From: JAWKUK01 sp041398605
GTDB lineage: Bacteria > Planctomycetota > UBA1135 > GCA-002686595
Length of the DNA stretch: 64,000 nucleotides
Reading direction: 5' to 3'
Assembly: GCA_041398605.1 (NCBI GenBank)
Contig: JAWKUK010000013.1
Coordinates: 62,001-126,000, forward strand
The notes under the pieces are model-generated. The model did no database searches, was not told where the DNA came from, and worked only from the letters and a program-made list of their open reading frames with translations. Below are positions 10,683 to 19,060 of the stretch, piece after piece. Both the position numbers and the translations under genes were made by a program. Numbering within the stretch: the stretch's first letter is position 1; each line of letters starts with the position of its first letter.

Positions 10683-12791
10683 TCAAACGTCGTGCTCGTG
10701 CCCGACAGCCGCAGCCTGCTCGACGGCGTCCAACGGCTCAGTGGCGTCGGAGTCATCGAGCGCCACGCGCTCGAGGCGCACGCGCGCGCTATAGAGGCAG
10801 CTCCCGCCGCCGAGGTCGCTGAGGCTGGGCGGGACGAGCGCGCTCGCGCCGACTGGCTCGGGGACGGCATCGACGTCGACGAAGCCGTCGACGCGCACCG
10901 TGGCACGCGGCAGGTCCTCGGTCCACCCGACGGTCAACGTCAACGCGCCATACGCGTTTGCGAGCCGCACGCGGGCGCCCTCCGCCAGGCCCTCAGCGCG
11001 GCCGTCATCGGGGTGCAGCCAAGCCGTCGGCGCCCCCATGCGAGCGACGTGGCGCGACGAGTGCAAGTACGTCGAGTTGTGCGTCGCGATCGACGGCGCG
11101 AGCAGCAGCTGATAGGGCTCATGCTGCGCCACGCCAGCGCCCGCTTCGGCATCATCAACGTGCGTCGGCGGCGCGAGCGTGCGCCCGCCGGACGCGCCGC
11201 AGAGCTCGACCTTGCCCGATGGCGTGCCGCGGTCGGCGAGCTCCCGCGGCGCGAGCTCGACGGGCTCGCCCTGCACCGCGCGGCGGTACTCGTCCCCCTG
11301 GAAGCGCCGGCGATTGTGGGCCAAGAACTCGCCGACGAGGACGTCCTCGTCCTGGTCGAAGAGCCCCGGCGCATCGAAGCCGAGGCGCCGCCCGAGCGCG
11401 CTGAACGTGTCGACGTTGCTGCGCTGCTCCGCCGTCGGCTTGCAGCTCTTCCAAGCGACCTGCACGGTGCGGTGCCCGTAGCTCGTGTAGACGTCGGAGT
11501 GCTCGACAAACGCCGTCGCAGGCAGCACGACGTCCGCGAGCCGCGCGGTCTCGGTCAACATCAGCTCGTGGACGACGAGGAAGAGGTCGTCCCGCATGAG
11601 GCCCGCGCGCACGCGCCCGGCGTCCGGGACGGTCGCGACCGGGTTGTGAGCCCAGACGACCGCCGCGCGAAAGCGGCCCGTCTCGAGCTCGCTGCCGAGG
11701 CGCACGTGGCTGATCGGCTGCGGCGCGGGCCGCGGCCGGAGCTCGGGCCGCGAGACGCCCGCGCGGTCAAAGCCGAAGTGGTCCGACGACTCGAAGTGCA
11801 CGCGGTCCGCGTGGCCGAGCGTCGCCGCGAGCGCGCAGACCGCGCGCATCGCCTCGCCGCCGTTGCGGCGCCGCGTGAAGCCGATGCCCGTCTTCACGAT
11901 CGGCGTACGCGCGCCGTGCAGCGCCGCGGAGAGCGCGAGGAACGCCTCCTTACTGACGCCGGTCAGAGCACAAACGCGCTCGACCGGCCAAGCGCCGGCG
12001 ACGTGCGCGCGCCACTCGGCGCCCCCGACGCACCCTCGCTTCAGGAACTCGAGGTCCGCGGCCCGCTCGTCGAACGCGCGGCCAGCGAGCCCGAGCGCCA
12101 GCGCCGCGTCCGTGCCCGGGTGCACGAGCACGCCGTGCCCGCCCCACTGCTCGACGCGCCGGATCGTCTCGGTGCGCCACACATCGATGACAAAGACCTG
12201 CGCGCCACGCTGCGCGGCGGCCTTGAGGCGCGGCAAGAGGTGCTGGTGCGTGCGCGCGACATCGCAACCCCAAACGACGATGACGTCGGCGTTGGGGAGC
12301 TCCTGTCCGAGGTGCGGCCCGATGACGTTGCCGAGCACGGCGCGATAGCCGGCCTCGGCCGTCGCGTCGCAGATCGTCCCGTCGATGAACGTCGCGCCGA
12401 GCGCGTGCATCAGTCGCAGCGGGAACGCGCGTTGCACGTGCCCCATCGTGCCGCCGTACCAAAGCGCCAGGAGCTCGTCGCCCGCGATGCCGTCGAGCCG
12501 GCGCGCGATGACGTCGAGCGCCCGCTCCCACGAGGCGGGCACGAGCGCGCCCCCCTCGCGCAGCAGCGGCGTTCGGAGCCGGGCAGGCGCATGCACGACC
12601 TCGTGGAAGATGGCCGTCTTGCCGCACAACGAACCGCGGGACCAAGGGTGGGCCGGGTTGCCGCGCAGGCGGCCGAGGTGGCCGGCGGCGTCGCGCTCGA
12701 CGAGGACGCCGCACGCGTCCGGGCAGTCGAGCGGGCACGTGGCGGCGGGCAGCTCGCGCGCGCTGAGCGCTTGGTCGTTCGACGTCGACAT
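10683..12791 (-). CDS. Molybdopterin-dependent oxidoreductase (formate dehydrogenase/BisC-like)
   Basis: A 702-residue member of the DMSO reductase superfamily. The N-terminal [4Fe-4S] domain has Cys19, Cys23, Cys27 and Cys56 (CPLDCPDAC...GSLCGKTA). It is followed by the Mo-bis-MGD domains (GTMGHVQRAFPLRLMHALGA, VVWGCDVARTHQH, NPVATVPDAGRV, HELMLTETARLADVVLPA) and the C-terminal dinucleotide-binding beta-barrel (THNSTYLHS, LHPDDGRAEGLAEGARVRLAN). Cys141 in GTICDATAEAG may be the metal ligand. There is no Tat signal, so it is probably cytoplasmic. Start at the ATG at 12791. It sits between two small lipoprotein genes and an SDR gene on the same strand. No dedicated subunits for electron transfer are nearby, so the electron partner is unknown. 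Confidence 0.92.
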   Translation of the reverse strand: MSTSNDQALSARELPAATCPLDCPDACGVLVERDAAGHLGRLRGNPAHPWSRGSLCGKTAIFHEVVHAPARLRTPLLREGGALVPASWERALDVIARRLDGIAGDELLALWYGGTMGHVQRAFPLRLMHALGATFIDGTICDATAEAGYRAVLGNVIGPHLGQELPNADVIVVWGCDVARTHQHLLPRLKAAAQRGAQVFVIDVWRTETIRRVEQWGGHGVLVHPGTDAALALGLAGRAFDERAADLEFLKRGCVGGAEWRAHVAGAWPVERVCALTGVSKEAFLALSAALHGARTPIVKTGIGFTRRRNGGEAMRAVCALAATLGHADRVHFESSDHFGFDRAGVSRPELRPRPAPQPISHVRLGSELETGRFRAAVVWAHNPVATVPDAGRVRAGLMRDDLFLVVHELMLTETARLADVVLPATAFVEHSDVYTSYGHRTVQVAWKSCKPTAEQRSNVDTFSALGRRLGFDAPGLFDQDEDVLVGEFLAHNRRRFQGDEYRRAVQGEPVELAPRELADRGTPSGKVELCGASGGRTLAPPTHVDDAEAGAGVAQHEPYQLLLAPSIATHNSTYLHSSRHVARMGAPTAWLHPDDGRAEGLAEGARVRLANAYGALTLTVGWTEDLPRATVRVDGFVDVDAVPEPVGASALVPPSLSDLGGGSCLYSARVRLERVALDDSDATEPLDAVEQAAAVGHEHDV

Positions 12792-12820
12792 ACCCGATAC
12801 CCGTGCTCCTTCGAAGCCGA

Positions 12821-13270
12821 TCAGCCGCCGGTCGCCTCGCCCTCGAGCGTCATCGGGCGCGCCTTGGTCGGCAAGAGGTCCCGTAGCACGCCGCGCTCGA
12901 TGCGGCGGACCATGAGCGACGGGTCGATGAAGACGACGACCCCAGGCAGCTGCTGGTCGGTGTTCCCGTAGGTGAACTGCACGCCGCCCGTGTCGCCCAG
13001 CGGCAGCTGCGCCTCGACGTTCCAGTTCTCCTCGTCCAGCCAGCCATAGGCGAGGGCGATGCCTTCGCCGAGCTCCCGCACGAAGAGGGGCGCGCCCAGG
13101 CGCGCGAGCACGACGCTCAGGGAATCGACGCCCGGGCGGAGGCCGTCGACGTCCGCCGGCGCGAGCGGTTGGTGCACACGCCCGAGGTTGTAGTCCCCTT
13201 GCAGGCAGCCCGAGAGCCCACACACAAGGGCGACGGCCGCGAGCCGAGCCGCGCCGCGCGGCGCGCTCAC
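12821..13270 (-). CDS. Putative lipoprotein, SmpA/BamE-like fold
   Basis: A 149-residue lipoprotein with a GTG start that overlaps the stop of the gene before it (GTGA). The signal sequence ends in the lipobox LSGC (Cys22). The mature part has a pattern like small SmpA/OmlA-type lipoproteins: LAPADVDGLRPGVDSLSVVLARLGAP (two helices about 37-62), then a beta-sheet with an aromatic-rich middle (AYGWLDEENWNV) and VVVFIDPSLMVRRI. It is a paralogue in architecture of its upstream neighbour. 29 bases separate it from the molybdopterin oxidoreductase start, so it is probably in the same operon. The function is unknown. Confidence 0.7.
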   Translation of the reverse strand: MSAPRGAARLAAVALVCGLSGCLQGDYNLGRVHQPLAPADVDGLRPGVDSLSVVLARLGAPLFVRELGEGIALAYGWLDEENWNVEAQLPLGDTGGVQFTYGNTDQQLPGVVVFIDPSLMVRRIERGVLRDLLPTKARPMTLEGEATGG

Positions 13271-13665
13271 TTGCCGGCTCCCGCCGACCGCGCGGAGCTA
13301 AAGCCGGGCAGGGCGTACTCCGCTTCGCTGGCGTCGAAGGTCGCGCCGACGTGGGTGACGTTGTCCGCCTCGTCGAAGAAGACCCAGACGCGGTCCGACT
13401 GGGTGTCGCTGCCGCGCGTGCCAAAGAGGAGCAAGAAGAGCCCTGCGCGCTTCGTGATCTCGTACTCGTAGCGCCACGCGCTGCGGCGCCCGAGCTGGAC
13501 GACCTCGACCGGCGCGCCGAGCAGCCGCGTCACGTCGTCAGCGGTGCTGGCGTTCGGCTGCAGGGACGAGACGGCGGCGGGGTCGAACGGTGTGTTGAGG
13601 GCCGCGCGGTCGAGGAAGCAGCCGGTGAGAAGGGGCAAGAGTGCCGCGGCGAGGAGCGATCGCAT
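13267..13665 (-). CDS. Putative lipoprotein, SmpA/BamE-like fold
   Basis: A 132-residue lipoprotein starting at the ATG at 13665, with TAGTCT exactly 7 bases upstream on its strand, consistent with a leaderless transcript. The signal sequence ends in the lipobox LTGC (Cys20). The mature part has VSSLQPNASTADDVTRLLGAPVEV (the helix pair seen in SmpA/OmlA proteins) and a hydrophobic strand region with WRYEYEI, RVWVFFDEADNVTHVG. It overlaps the next lipoprotein gene by four bases (GTGA). The longer open frame to 13773 is not supported by a better start. It may act in envelope assembly, but that is inference from fold only. Confidence 0.7.
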   Translation of the reverse strand: MRSLLAAALLPLLTGCFLDRAALNTPFDPAAVSSLQPNASTADDVTRLLGAPVEVVQLGRRSAWRYEYEITKRAGLFLLLFGTRGSDTQSDRVWVFFDEADNVTHVGATFDASEAEYALPGFSSARSAGAGK

Positions 13666-13672
13666 GGGCGAG

Positions 13673-13678
13673 AGACTA
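13673..13678 (-). promoter_or_regulatory. Candidate -10 (TAGTCT) 7 nt before the lipoprotein start
   Basis: On the minus strand TAGTCT is followed by CTCGCCC and then ATG at 13665. The same hexamer-to-start spacing recurs before several genes in this window. Confidence 0.45.
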
Positions 13679-13796
13679 ACCCAACGACCTGGACTTCGTG
13701 GGCCTTTCGCGCCAGTCGGCTCCGCGCAGGCCCGGCTCACTTTCGGCGCGCGGCGCGGCGCCGCGGGTTGCATCGAAGGCGCGGGCAGGTTGACCT

Positions 13797-15266
13797 GTGT
13801 GGGTGACCTTGCCGACCCACCTCCCCTCGTCTGCCGCCGCCCTCGCCCTCGGCGAGGCCGCGCCCGTCCACGGCGCCCTGCCGATGGCGCTGCTCGGCCT
13901 CGTGATGTGCGTGACCTACGCGCTCATCGCGACGGGCCGCATGCACAAAGTGACCGCCGCGCTCACGGGCGGGATCGTGTGTACCGTGATCGCCCTCGCC
14001 ACCGGGGTCCTGCACGACTACGACGCGGTGCACGTGATCTTGACCAAGGACATCGGCGTCCTCGGGGTCATCGTCGGGACGTCGATCTTGGTCGACATCT
14101 CCGGGCGCTCCGGGCTGTTCCAGTTCCTGGCGATCAAAATCGCGAAGCGCGCCAAGGGCGACCCCGAGCGCCTGTTCGCGGCGCTCTGCGCGCTGACCGT
14201 CGCCTTCGTCAGCCTGCTCACGATCGCGCCGGGCACGCTGATCGTCGCCTCGCTCGCGCTCGTGCTGTGCCGCACGCTGTCGCTCGACCCGCGGCCCTAC
14301 TTGATCGGTGTCGCGCTGTGCGCGAACTCAGGCGCGCTCGTGACGTTCGCGTCGGGCATCTGCACCCTGATGGTCGGCACCGCAGCGGGCCTGCCGTACC
14401 TCCAGTTCTTCATCGTTTCGACGCCAGTCGCGCTCTTGACCGCCGGCGTCGCCTGGGCCGTCGTGCGACGCGCCTATCGCGGCGTCCTCCGCGCGGCGCC
14501 GGCGGCCGCGCCCGGCTTGGACGCCGAGACCGCGCGGGCCGCGGCTGCCGAGCAGCGCGCCACGGCCGTCGCGGCCTACGACGAATGGGCGCTCGTCACC
14601 GATCGGCGCCTCTTCTTCCGCAGCGCGCTGCTGCTCGCAGGCACGGTGATCGGCTTCGCGCTGGCGCAGCCCCTGGGCGTCGGCCTCGACTTCATCGCCA
14701 TGAGCGGCGGCGCGGCGGCGATCCTCTTCTCGGGACAGGACCCCGAAGAGGCGATCCGCAAGGTCAACTGGACCGTCATCCTCTTCTTCGTCGGGCTCTT
14801 TGTCATGATCGGCGCCGTCGAGCACAGCGGGCTCTTGCAGTCCGCGGCCGGCGGGCTGACGTCCATCACGGGCGGCAACATCTACGTCGCGGTCGTCGTG
14901 CTCGTGCTCTTTGTCGCGGTCACGAGCGGCGTCATGGACAACATCCCCGTCGCCGCGACGATGGTCCCCATCGTGACGACGATGACGGCGACACTGCCCG
15001 CGGCGCCGCTCTGGTGGAGCCTCGTGCTCGCCGCGAACCTCGGCGGCAACGGCACGCCGATCGGCAGCATCAGCGGGGTCATCGCGCTGTCCGCGTTGGT
15101 CGAAGGCGGCGGCCAGAAGGTCGGGTGGGGTGAGTGGTTCAGGGTCGGCGGGCTGACCCTGATCTTGCAGCTCCTCGTTGTGCTCGCTTGGGTGCTCCTG
15201 TTCACCGGATTCGACCTCTTTCCCGCGTTGCCGCAGCTGAGCGCAGGCGCCGCTCCCGCACACTGA
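13797..15266 (+). CDS. ArsB/NhaD-superfamily (IT) anion or cation transporter
   Basis: An integral inner-membrane protein of about 489 residues with roughly 10-12 hydrophobic segments. The pattern (VTAALTGGIVCTVIALATG, DIGVLGVIVGTSILVDISGRSGLFQFLAIKIAKRAKGDPERLF, TIAPGTLIVASLALVLCR, NLGGNGTPIGSISG) matches the ion transporter superfamily that includes ArsB, NhaD and citrate/dicarboxylate carriers. The hairpin pair of each half is visible (VALCANSGALVTFASGI and AANLGGNGTPIGSISGV). The GTG at 13797 is taken as start, but a GTG at 13803 or a later ATG is possible because no ribosome site is clear. The Usp-type gene follows after 18 bases; Usp proteins often regulate linked transporters. The substrate is not predictable by eye. 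Confidence 0.8.
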   Translation: MWVTLPTHLPSSAAALALGEAAPVHGALPMALLGLVMCVTYALIATGRMHKVTAALTGGIVCTVIALATGVLHDYDAVHVILTKDIGVLGVIVGTSILVDISGRSGLFQFLAIKIAKRAKGDPERLFAALCALTVAFVSLLTIAPGTLIVASLALVLCRTLSLDPRPYLIGVALCANSGALVTFASGICTLMVGTAAGLPYLQFFIVSTPVALLTAGVAWAVVRRAYRGVLRAAPAAAPGLDAETARAAAAEQRATAVAAYDEWALVTDRRLFFRSALLLAGTVIGFALAQPLGVGLDFIAMSGGAAAILFSGQDPEEAIRKVNWTVILFFVGLFVMIGAVEHSGLLQSAAGGLTSITGGNIYVAVVVLVLFVAVTSGVMDNIPVAATMVPIVTTMTATLPAAPLWWSLVLAANLGGNGTPIGSISGVIALSALVEGGGQKVGWGEWFRVGGLTLILQLLVVLAWVLLFTGFDLFPALPQLSAGAAPAH

Positions 15267-15284
15267 GCGCGCACCGAGGAACCC

Positions 15285-16112
15285 ATGGAATCCAACGACG
15301 ATCTGAAACGAGAGATGGCGCGCTTCGAGGCCGCGCGCGTGACCGCGCCGATCGACCTCCAGCCCGCCGAGCTCCGCGTGCTCTTGGCCGTCTTCGACGG
15401 CACGGACCAGGACGCGACCGTCGCAGCGCTCGCGCGCGCCATCTCAGCGCGCACCGGCGCGACGGTCCGCGAGCACCACGCCACGGGAGCGGAGCCCTTG
15501 ATGGGGATCCTCGCTGCGGCGGAAGGCGCAGACCTCGTCATCGCGCCGTCCCCGTTCGGGCGCGACTATCTGACCGAAGGGCACGAGAGCCTCTCGACGA
15601 CGATCGACCTGCTGCTCACTCGCTGCGAAGCGCCCGTCTGCCTCGCGCGGGCCCCCGTCGACGACGCCGAGCGGTGCGTGTCACACCCGCTGGTCGCGCT
15701 CCAGGTGGATCGCCACCGCAAGGTCGACGCGACCGCGGTCGGCCTCGCGCTCGCGCGGGGCGGCGGCGGGCTCGCGCTCCTGTCCGTGGTCGACCCGAGC
15801 GAGCGGACCAAGCGCGAAGAGCTCATCGGGCGCTACATCGACCCCCGAGATCTCTCGCCAGAGGTGCTCGCGACGCTCGCGTCCGCGCGCGCGGCGGCCT
15901 TGACCGCCGCGCTGCAGCGCCACGCGCGCGAGTGGAACGTCGATGCGCGGGTCAAGTTCGGCCTCGGCGAGGTCGTCGAGCGTACGCTCGACGTCGCGGC
16001 CCGCAGGCGCGGCCTGATCGTCGCCGGGCGCGACCGCGACGCGACGAGCGAGGGTGCGCAGCGCGCGCGGCGCCTCGTCCTGGCGAGCGCGCTGCCCGTC
16101 CTGCTCGTCTGA
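15285..16112 (+). CDS. Universal stress protein family protein, probably tandem Usp
   Basis: A 275-residue protein with two Usp-like halves. The first (about 28-140) has VLLAVFDGTDQDATVAALARAI and ends with VCLARAPV. The second (about 145-275) ends VKFGLGEVVERTLDVAARRRGLIVAGRDRDATSEGAQRARRLVLASALPVLLV, close to the Usp nucleotide-binding end, although the usual GxxGxxGS(S) loop is not intact. It starts 18 bases after the transporter stop, so it is in the same operon, and the first glycosyltransferase starts 10 bases after it. A role in sensing nucleotide or stress state for the transporter is inference from gene order. Confidence 0.75.
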   Translation: MESNDDLKREMARFEAARVTAPIDLQPAELRVLLAVFDGTDQDATVAALARAISARTGATVREHHATGAEPLMGILAAAEGADLVIAPSPFGRDYLTEGHESLSTTIDLLLTRCEAPVCLARAPVDDAERCVSHPLVALQVDRHRKVDATAVGLALARGGGGLALLSVVDPSERTKREELIGRYIDPRDLSPEVLATLASARAAALTAALQRHAREWNVDARVKFGLGEVVERTLDVAARRRGLIVAGRDRDATSEGAQRARRLVLASALPVLLV

Positions 16113-16122
16113 GGCCGCGGAC

Positions 16123-17160
16123 ATGCGCGTCGCGTTTGATCTGTCGCCGCGCGCCCCTGGGCTACCGCTCGGCGTCGCGCGTGTGTTCGACGGGGCGCTC
16201 GCGGCGCTGGCCGCCCGCGGACAAGTCGAGCTCATTCCGATCGCGCCGCCGGCGCGCGCGGCGGCCGGCGCGCGCCGCGCCGCGTGGCGGCAGCTCGCGC
16301 TCCCGCGCGAGGCCGCGCGCCTCGGCGCAGACGTGCTGCACTGTTTTGTCTCGGCGTTCCCGCTGCGCGCCGCCCTGCCGGTCATCGCGACGGTGCACGA
16401 GCTGCCCTGGCGACACGGCGAGCGCGAGAACGCCGGGCTCGTGCACCGCGCATGGGGCGCCCTCGCGCAGCGCCGCGCTGCGGCGGTCGTGTGCCCGTCG
16501 ACGTCTGTCGCGCGCGCCCTCGGCCCGCGCGCGCGAGCGATCCCGTGGGGCCTCGCGCCGGCGTTCTGTGGCGCGGGCGGCCAGGGAGCGCCGTCCGGGG
16601 CTGGGCCGATCCCCCAAGCTGGTCCTGCGCCGCGGCCCTATGTCTTGCTCGTGGGCGGCGCGCGCGCGAAGAAGCGCCTCGACCACCTCCTCGCCGCCCA
16701 GCGCCTCGCGCGCGCGCCGTGGGACATCGTCGTGACGGGTTCGGAGGCGCCTGCGGCCCACGCGGCCGGGGCCACGCTGCGCAGCGTTGGGCGGGTCGAC
16801 GACCGCGCCCTCGCGGCGCTCTACCGGGGCGCGGCCGCGTGCGCTGTGCTCGCGCGCTCCGAGGGCTTCGCGTTCCCCGTGCTCGAGGCGCTCGCGTGCG
16901 GGACCGCCGTCGTCGTGCCAGCCGGCAGCGTGCAAGCGGAGACCGCGGGCGGCCTCGCCGTCGAGGTCCCGATGGACGACGTCGAGGCGCTCGCCGCGCG
17001 CCTCGACGAGCTCGCCAAAGCGCCGAGCAGCCCCGAGGAACGCGCCGCCCGCAGCGCCTATGCCGCCCACTTCACCTGGGACCGCGCCGCCGCCGCGCTC
17101 GAAGACCTGTGGCGCGCAGCGCTGGCGGCGCAGCGCACGTCGTATCCTGCGGCACGATGA
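16123..17160 (+). CDS. GT4-family glycosyltransferase
   Basis: A 345-residue retaining glycosyltransferase of the GT-B fold. The N-terminal domain carries LGVARVFDGALAALAAR and VLHCFVSAFPLR, with HELPWRHG following. The C-terminal donor-binding domain has YVLLVGGARAKKRLDHLLAA (about 173-192) and the E-x7-E signature SEGFAFPVLEALACGTAVV (about 246-264). The N-terminus starts at MRVAFDLSPRAP. Its stop overlaps the start of a second GT4 gene (ATGA), so the two are co-translated and probably act one after the other in building a surface glycan. Donor and acceptor are unknown. Confidence 0.88.
   Translation: MRVAFDLSPRAPGLPLGVARVFDGALAALAARGQVELIPIAPPARAAAGARRAAWRQLALPREAARLGADVLHCFVSAFPLRAALPVIATVHELPWRHGERENAGLVHRAWGALAQRRAAAVVCPSTSVARALGPRARAIPWGLAPAFCGAGGQGAPSGAGPIPQAGPAPRPYVLLVGGARAKKRLDHLLAAQRLARAPWDIVVTGSEAPAAHAAGATLRSVGRVDDRALAALYRGAAACAVLARSEGFAFPVLEALACGTAVVVPAGSVQAETAGGLAVEVPMDDVEALAARLDELAKAPSSPEERAARSAYAAHFTWDRAAAALEDLWRAALAAQRTSYPAAR
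17143..17148 (+). promoter_or_regulatory. Candidate internal -10 (TATCCT) 8 nt before the second GT4 start
   Basis: TATCCT lies inside the 3' end of the first glycosyltransferase gene, 8 bases before the ATG at 17157. It may be an internal promoter giving a leaderless transcript, but because it is in coding sequence chance is possible. Confidence 0.3.
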
Positions 17161-18272
17161 CGAGTGCCGAAGAGCGCGCGCCCCGGGTCTTGGTCTCTGG
17201 CACCGTCCTTGGCCAGCCAATGGGCGGCGTCGTGCGCCACAACGCCGAGCTCCTGCCGCGCCTCGCTGCGCTGCTCGAAGCGCGCGGCGGCGGGCTCGCT
17301 GTGCTGGAGGGCCGGGTGCCGATCACGTTCGCGCTGCCGCCGTCGATCGCGCGCATCACGAGCGACGTGCCGTGGCTTCCGACCGTGATGCGCGCCGCGC
17401 ACGAGGGCCGCGCCATCGCGCGCGCGCTCGGGGAGGCCGCGCGCGCCGGCCGCCGCTTCGACCTCGTGCACTTTGGACACCACCCGCTCCCGCTGCGCGT
17501 GCCCGCGCCCTTCACCGTGACGGTGCACGACCTGCGCAGCCTCGACCTCGACCGCGCGCCGTTCGTGCGGCGGCTCCTCGGGCCGAAGGTCCTCGGCCGC
17601 GCGTTCCATGGCGCGCGGCGCCTGTTCACCGTCAGCGAAGCGACGCGCGCGCGGCTCACGCACCACTTCGCGATCGCGCCCGAGCGCATCGACCTCGTCC
17701 CGAACGCGGTCGACCTCGACGCGTTCCTCCCGCGCGCTCCGGCCGCCGCGCGCTTCTTGTTGCACGTCGGACACGTCGAGCCGAGGAAGGGGCTGGAGCA
17801 GCTCCTGCACGCCCTGGCGCTGGACCCGAGCCTGCCCGACGTCGTGCTCGCGGGGCTCGCCAAGGGGGACGAGGGCCAGCGGCTCGCTGACCGAGCGCGC
17901 GCCCTCGGCGTCGCACACCGCCTGCGCCAGCTCGGCCCGGTCGACGAGCCCACGTTGCTCAGGCTGTACGCCGCAGCCGCTGCCGTCGTCCTGCCCGCGC
18001 GCCTCGAGGGCTTCGGGATCGGCGCATTGGAGGCGCTCGCGGCGGGCGCCCCGCTCGCCGCGTCCGACATCCCCGCGCATGTCGAGGTGACGCGCGGGGC
18101 CGCCGAGCTGTTTGCGCTGGACGACGCCGCCGGCTGCGTCGCCGCGGTCCAAAGAGCGCTCGCGCAAGGCGCCGCCGGGGCCTCGGCCGGGCGCGCGGCC
18201 GCGGCGCGCTATTCATGGGACGCGAGCGCGCACGCTTGGTACGTCGGCCTCTGCGCAGCGGCGAGGCCCTGA
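17157..18272 (+). CDS. GT4-family glycosyltransferase
   Basis: A 371-residue GT-B fold glycosyltransferase, clearly related to its upstream neighbour. GQPMGGVVRHNAELLPRL near the N-terminus is the acceptor-side glycine loop; FDLVHFGHHPLPLRV and VHDLRSLD follow. The donor domain has FLLHVGHVEPRKGLEQLLHAL (about 198-218), PDVVLAGLAKGDE and the E-x7-E region LEGFGIGALEALAAGAPLAASDIPAHVEV (about 284-312). The ATG overlaps the previous stop. Together with its neighbour it suggests a short glycan-assembly operon downstream of the transporter/Usp pair, though these could be separate units. Confidence 0.9.
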   Translation: MTSAEERAPRVLVSGTVLGQPMGGVVRHNAELLPRLAALLEARGGGLAVLEGRVPITFALPPSIARITSDVPWLPTVMRAAHEGRAIARALGEAARAGRRFDLVHFGHHPLPLRVPAPFTVTVHDLRSLDLDRAPFVRRLLGPKVLGRAFHGARRLFTVSEATRARLTHHFAIAPERIDLVPNAVDLDAFLPRAPAAARFLLHVGHVEPRKGLEQLLHALALDPSLPDVVLAGLAKGDEGQRLADRARALGVAHRLRQLGPVDEPTLLRLYAAAAAVVLPARLEGFGIGALEALAAGAPLAASDIPAHVEVTRGAAELFALDDAAGCVAAVQRALAQGAAGASAGRAAAARYSWDASAHAWYVGLCAAARP

Positions 18273-18324
18273 CGCCAACGACATGCTGCGCGGCTCGGCC
18301 GAGCGCGGCTGGGCTGCGCGCAGC

Positions 18325-18336
18325 GAAATCGTTTCC
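18325..18336. promoter_or_regulatory. Conserved GAAATCGTTTCC motif upstream of pseudopilin operon A
   Basis: This 12-base motif, nearly an inverted repeat (GGAAA/TTTCC arms around TCG), also occurs upstream of the paralogous operon B at 38413-38424, and both are followed by GG and TCCG. Another inverted repeat, TTGGAA-N5-TTCCAA, is at 18353-18369. The shared motif is about 130 bases before the first gene here and about 100 in operon B, as expected for an activator or repressor site. Confidence 0.45.
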
Positions 18337-18466
18337 AGGTCCGAAGCGTGCCTTGGAACACCTTTCCAATTCGCTCATTGCCTGGAAAGGGGCTCATGGG
18401 TCGGTGCCGCGCTTCTCCTCCAGTCTCGGGCAACAGGGTGACGATCCTGGACGGGCGGAATGCCCC

Positions 18467-19060
18467 ATGCTGGTCCGAGTCATGCACCCCAAACTCCCCA
18501 ACTCGCGCGGAAGCTGCAGCGCCAGCCGCGCCGGCGTGACGTTGATCGAGGTCATGGTCGCGATCCTGGTCATGACCGTTGGGATCTACATCCTCTCGGC
18601 GACGCTGACGACCGCGATCGCCCACGCGAGCTCGCAGCAAGAGCGCTCGCTCGCTGTCGAAGCCGTCGGCAACAAGGTCGAAGAGATGCGCGCCGCGCCG
18701 ATCGGCGAGGTCTTCGCGCTCTACAACGGCGTCGCCTACGACGACCCTGCGGGGCCGACGACCGGGCCCGGGCGCTTCTTTGACGTCCCGGGCCTCGACC
18801 CGATCATCGACGCCGGGGGCGTGCCGCTGCCCGTCGGCGAGGTCATGCTGCCGTCCACCACCGGGGTCCTGCGCGAAGACGTGGACATGTCGGAGCTCGG
18901 ATTGCCGCGCGACCTCAACGGAGACCTCGTCATTGACGGCGCCGACCACTCGCGCAACTACTTGGTCTTGCCGGTCGTCGTCCGCGTGCGGTGGATGAGC
19001 CGCACCGGCCCGAGGCAGCACCAGATGCGGACCATGCTGGCGGAGCTCGCGAAGCTGTGA
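18467..19060 (+). CDS. Type IV pseudopilin-like protein (PilV/GspI type), operon A
   Basis: A 197-residue prepilin. The N-terminus has a short basic leader and the prepilin peptidase site SRAG|VTLIEVMVAILVM (cleavage after Gly23; Glu at +5 is present), followed by a hydrophobic helix. The mature domain includes EAVGNKVEEMRAAP, typical of PilV/GspI minor pilins, and ends VVRVRWMSRTGPRQHQMRTMLAEL. The ATG at 18467 is chosen; 18482 is an alternative. Its last base overlaps the next gene (TGATG). It is the first gene of a four-gene operon whose paralogue starts at 38524. It probably forms the tip of a pilus-like or type II secretion pseudopilus in the inner membrane and periplasm. Confidence 0.88.
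   Translation: MLVRVMHPKLPNSRGSCSASRAGVTLIEVMVAILVMTVGIYILSATLTTAIAHASSQQERSLAVEAVGNKVEEMRAAPIGEVFALYNGVAYDDPAGPTTGPGRFFDVPGLDPIIDAGGVPLPVGEVMLPSTTGVLREDVDMSELGLPRDLNGDLVIDGADHSRNYLVLPVVVRVRWMSRTGPRQHQMRTMLAELAKL

Noticed and set aside
13544..16735. Two very long plus-strand frames over the transporter and Usp genes
   Set aside because: Arg/Ala/Pro-rich translations in the wrong frame; the real proteins in the other frame have membrane helices and Usp motifs.
18340..18466. c-di-GMP riboswitch before pseudopilin operon A
   Set aside because: Some purine-rich pieces resemble it, but the tetraloop receptor and conserved core are not there, and operon B does not share the sequence.
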